Source of the DNA: JALZCH01 sp036387315
GTDB taxonomy: Bacteria; Acidobacteriota; Blastocatellia; Pyrinomonadales; Pyrinomonadaceae
Assembly: GCA_036387315.1 (NCBI GenBank)
Contig: DASVTY010000099.1
Location: 1 to 64,000, forward strand
Reading direction: 5' to 3'
DNA length: 64,000 bases
Shown: one piece after another, positions 61,205-64,000 of the stretch
Position numbering within the stretch: position 1 is the stretch's first letter
How the letters are laid out: each line of letters begins with the position of its first letter
Position numbers and translations under genes: made by a program
Notes under the pieces: model-generated
Told to the model about the DNA's origin: nothing
What the model saw: only the letters and a program-made list of their open reading frames with translations
The model's database searches: none

Positions 61205-63181
61205 ATGCTTCACACTAAAAAAATCTGTTTAATCGCTCTGTTTTGTCTGAATTTATTTGCCCTTGACGCTTTTGCCCGCACGGGCGAATCCGTTCCGGCT
61301 TGGCTCTCACAAGCTCAGGCAGCGCGCGTTCCGACTTACGACAAAGACGTTCCGGCAGTCGTTTTGTACGACGAGCGAATCGTTAGTTTAAGCTCCGACG
61401 GGCAGTTGACGATGACAAGCAATTTCGCCGTCCGGCTGCTCAACCGCGAAGGCAAAATTTTCGCCAAAGCCGCCGAAGTTTATCTGCAAAGCTCAAGCAA
61501 AGTGCGCGATTTAAAGGCTTGGCTGATTCGTCCGAACGGCACAATCAAATACTTCGACAAAGACACAATCGTTGATATAATCGCCGACCCGGACGATGTT
61601 TATAACGAATATCGCGTCAAAACAATTGACGCCGAAGGCGAAGCCGATGCGGGCGCGATTTTCGGTTTTCAATCGGTCGTTGAAGAACGCCCGCTTTTCA
61701 CGCAGGACATCTGGTCGTTTCAAGAACGGCTTCCGACTCTGGTTTCGCGCTACGCGCTCAATTTGCCCGCAGGCTGGCAGGCGGCGAGCGTGACGTTTAA
61801 CCGCGACGAATTAAAACCGCAAGTTTCCGGGACGAGCTATGTCTGGGAAATGCGCGATTTAGCGCCGATTCCGCCCGAATCCGGCAGCCCTTCGGTTCGC
61901 AACATTGCGCCGCGCATTCACGTCAATTATTCGCCCGCGACGCCGAACGCGGCTTATCGCGCGTTCGCTTCGTGGCAGGACGTTTCGCGCTGGGGCAGCG
62001 AATTGCACGATCCGCATGCCGCCGGAGACGACCAAATCGCCGCCAAAGCACGCGCTTTGACCGCGAATGCGAAAACCGAATTGGATAAAATTCGCGCCGT
62101 CGCCGGATTCGTCCAAAATCTGCAATATATTTCAATTGACATCGGCGTCGGACGCGGCAACGGCTATCGCCCGCGCCCGGCGAGTCTGGTTTTGCAGCGC
62201 GGTTACGGCGACTGCAAAGACAAGGCGAATCTGATGCGCGCGATGCTAAAAACTCTGGGAATCGAAGCATATCCGGTTTTCATTTATTCGGGCGACCCGA
62301 CTTTTGTCAGACAGGAATGGGCTTCGCCGTCGCAGTTTAACCACTGCATTATCGCCGTCAAAGTTAGCGCGGAAACGAATGCTCCGACCGTCGTCACGGA
62401 CGGCAAGCTCGGACGCCTTCTGATTTTCGACGCGACCGATTCTTACACGCTGTTGGGCGATTTGCCCGATCACGAACAGGGCAGTTACGCGCTCGTCGCG
62501 GCAGGCGAAAACGGCGGCTTGATTCAAATGCCGATTTTGCCGCCGGATGCCAGTCGTCTCGAACGCCAAGCCGAAGCGGTTCTCGCGGCGGACGGCTCGC
62601 TGCAAGGCGCGATTCGCGAACAGGCTTTCGGACAAACGGCGTCGAAATATCGCGCCGAATCGCGTATGCTCGGAGCGGGCAATTATAAAACGGCGATGGA
62701 GCAATGGCTGACGCATCGAGTCGTCGGCGCGAAAATGTCGAAAATGACTCCGACCGACAAACCGACCGAAAGCCGTTTTGATATTGATATGGAGTTTGCG
62801 GCGCAAAACTACGCGCAATTGATGCAGGGACGCTTGATGATTTTCAAACCGGCTTTTGTCGGCAGACTCGACCAGCTTTCGGTCAGCGATAAAAAGCGCG
62901 TGCATCCGGTTCTTCTCGATGCGAGCCAGTATTCGGAAACTATCAAAGTCAAGCTGCCCGTCGGGTTCGACGTTGACGAAATGCCCGAGGCGAGCAAATT
63001 AGAAACGCCGTTCGGCAAATTTGCCGTCACATACGAAATCAAAGACGGCAATCTGCTGTTTCATCGCAGTTTGACGCTCAATAAAACGAGCGTCGCGGCT
63101 GACAAATACGAAGCCGTCAAAAGCTTTTTCTCCGCCGTACGCGCCGCTGAGCAAAATCCGGTCGTGCTGGTGAAAAAATGA
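61205..63181 (+). CDS. Exported DUF3857/transglutaminase protein with intact triad
   Basis: 658 residues, signal peptide about 1-23 (LDAFA-RTG). DUF3857 (about 40-240), then a transglutaminase core with Cys337 in GYGDCKDKANL, His near 380 in FNHCIIAV and Asp near 408 in FDATDSY, then a beta-rich C-domain. The intact triad predicts acyl transfer or peptide hydrolysis in the periplasm; family function is otherwise unknown. It is the same length as the paralogue at 57299. Its stop overlaps the DUF2071 start by four bases (ATGA). Confidence 0.9.
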   Translation: MLHTKKICLIALFCLNLFALDAFARTGESVPAWLSQAQAARVPTYDKDVPAVVLYDERIVSLSSDGQLTMTSNFAVRLLNREGKIFAKAAEVYLQSSSKVRDLKAWLIRPNGTIKYFDKDTIVDIIADPDDVYNEYRVKTIDAEGEADAGAIFGFQSVVEERPLFTQDIWSFQERLPTLVSRYALNLPAGWQAASVTFNRDELKPQVSGTSYVWEMRDLAPIPPESGSPSVRNIAPRIHVNYSPATPNAAYRAFASWQDVSRWGSELHDPHAAGDDQIAAKARALTANAKTELDKIRAVAGFVQNLQYISIDIGVGRGNGYRPRPASLVLQRGYGDCKDKANLMRAMLKTLGIEAYPVFIYSGDPTFVRQEWASPSQFNHCIIAVKVSAETNAPTVVTDGKLGRLLIFDATDSYTLLGDLPDHEQGSYALVAAGENGGLIQMPILPPDASRLERQAEAVLAADGSLQGAIREQAFGQTASKYRAESRMLGAGNYKTAMEQWLTHRVVGAKMSKMTPTDKPTESRFDIDMEFAAQNYAQLMQGRLMIFKPAFVGRLDQLSVSDKKRVHPVLLDASQYSETIKVKLPVGFDVDEMPEASKLETPFGKFAVTYEIKDGNLLFHRSLTLNKTSVAADKYEAVKSFFSAVRAAEQNPVVLVKK

Positions 63182-63882
63182 AACGGTTTCTCTCCGCGCG
63201 TTGGCAAGACCTCATAATGGCGAATTATGAAATTCCGCCCGAAGTTTTACGAGAATTTGTTCCGCGCGGAACCGAAATTGATTACTGGAACGGCGAGTGT
63301 TACGCGAGTCTGGTGGCTTTCAAATTCGCGGACACCGCCGTTTTAGGTTTTCGCATTCCGTTTCACGTTAATTTTGAAGAAATAAATCTGCGGTTTTACG
63401 TCCGGCGCGAAACCGCGGAAGAAACGAGACGCGGCGTGGTTTTCGTTAAGGAAATCGTGCCGCGTCTCGCTATTTGTCTGGTCGCCAACACGCTCTACGG
63501 CGAAAAATATGAGGCTTGGCGCACTCGGTTTGAAGAAACCGAAAATCGTTTGAGCTATTTTTGGACGCGCGGCGATTGCTCGAATAAAATCGGGATAGAA
63601 TTCGGTGAGAGTCTCGGCGTGCCGAAAGCGGACTCGCACGCCGAATTTATTATCGAGCATTATTGGGGCTATACGAAATTGAACGAGAGAAAAACCGGCG
63701 AATACAAAGTCGAGCATCCGAAATGGGAATTAAAAGAAATCAAAAATGTTGAAATAGCAGTTGATTTTGCCGCAACTTACGGCAAACGATTTTCATTTTT
63801 GAATCAAACCGAGCCGCGTTCCGTCTTGTTTGCTGCCGGTTCTGAAATTTCGGTTTATAAAGGCGAGAAGATATATTTGTAA
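63178..63882 (+). CDS. DUF2071 protein (YqjF-like)
   Basis: 234 residues, no signal peptide. MKRFLSARWQDLIMANYEIP, then LVAFKFADTAVLGFRIPFH, NLRFYVRR and GVVFVKEIVPR followed by YFWTRGD fit DUF2071, a bacterial beta-barrel family related to acetoacetate decarboxylase folds (from memory). The start overlaps the upstream gene by four bases, so it is translationally coupled. Cytosolic, function unknown. Confidence 0.85.
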   Translation: MKRFLSARWQDLIMANYEIPPEVLREFVPRGTEIDYWNGECYASLVAFKFADTAVLGFRIPFHVNFEEINLRFYVRRETAEETRRGVVFVKEIVPRLAICLVANTLYGEKYEAWRTRFEETENRLSYFWTRGDCSNKIGIEFGESLGVPKADSHAEFIIEHYWGYTKLNERKTGEYKVEHPKWELKEIKNVEIAVDFAATYGKRFSFLNQTEPRSVLFAAGSEISVYKGEKIYL

Positions 63883-63888
63883 TTTTTA

Positions 63889-63970
63889 ACCGCCGATACG
63901 CAGAGACGCCGAGCTTTAAAAATCAAATGAAAAAGATTTCTTTTTCTTGGCGTCTCTGCGTATCGGCGGT
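63889..63970. repeat. Word-repeat hairpin (CCGCCGATACGCAGAGACGC)
   Basis: Perfect 22 bp arms (63889-63910, 63949-63970). The right arm ends CGGCGGTGA just before the next ATG, as at 27340-27344. Confidence 0.88.
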
Positions 63971-63979
63971 GAAATATTA

Positions 63980-64000
63980 ATGAAAATCGCTGCAATTGTC
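63980..64000 (+). CDS. Start of the next gene, cut by the window edge
   Basis: ATG at 63980, seven codons visible (MKIAAIV), with GGTGA upstream supplied by the repeat arm. Too short to assign. Confidence 0.45.

Noticed and set aside
1..64000. tRNA or rRNA genes
   Set aside because: I looked for cloverleaf-like intergenic segments and found only simple hairpins; no conserved T-loop pattern was recognised. A dedicated tRNA search would settle this.

Overview
The window looks like chromosome of an acidobacterium, probably of the Blastocatellia/Pyrinomonadaceae type. This is inferred from gene content, not from a marker gene: two large Oar-like TonB-dependent receptors with N-terminal carboxypeptidase-regulatory domains, an acidobacterial-type VWFA protein, a MglA/MglB pair, DUF3857-transglutaminase proteins, a DhnA-type aldolase and a delta-60/FG-GAP protein. 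No rRNA, tRNA or CRISPR array was recognised.

Layout. 1-5.2 kb (minus): a compact signalling module of Ser/Thr kinase (cut by the window edge), cytosolic beta-helix protein, PP2C phosphatase, von Willebrand A (TerY-like) protein and a membrane protein that shares an N-terminal domain with the beta-helix protein. 5.5-10.6 kb: TonB receptor, a stand-alone SET methyltransferase, and a DUF6624-VWFA fusion. 10.6-16.9 kb: mglB-mglA (minus), then yvcK-glmU-glmS (plus), which supply and sense UDP-GlcNAc. 16.9-29.2 kb: flavin oxidoreductase, two polytopic envelope proteins, dusB, a DUF4920-DUF6883-DUF4926 string, amidohydrolase, TonB-C protein, small membrane proteins and a parvulin isomerase. 29.3-39.8 kb (minus): mfd, then MFS, MaoC hydratase, alpha/beta hydrolase, acyl-CoA ligase, KAS III-like protein and a second hydrolase, a fatty-acyl cluster. 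39.9-45.2 kb: second TonB receptor, its probable TetR regulator and an MscS channel. 45.4-52.7 kb: a mosaic lysS, a palindrome-rich element next to an intact Y1 (REP-associated) transposase, an RraB-like protein, a giant delta-60/FG-GAP protein, a catalytically dead transposase relative and a 23-codon membrane-peptide unit. 52.9-57 kb: fasciclin protein, RskA-type anti-sigma, ECF sigma factor, a second element beside a truncated mazF and its antitoxin, and the aldolase. 57.3-64 kb: two DUF3857-transglutaminase proteins around a TPR protein, then DUF2071.

The most unusual feature is how gene boundaries are decorated. At least a dozen junctions carry hairpins whose arms are built from short tandem words, with a different word at most sites. 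Similar word-repeats lie in frame inside mfd, form the C-terminus of one membrane protein, and supply or displace several start codons. Separately there are two roughly 200 bp multi-hairpin elements of identical design but unrelated sequence, and two 68-70 bp palindromes with 29-30 bp arms and 10-base loops.

All functional calls come from reading the sequence; none was tested by a database search.
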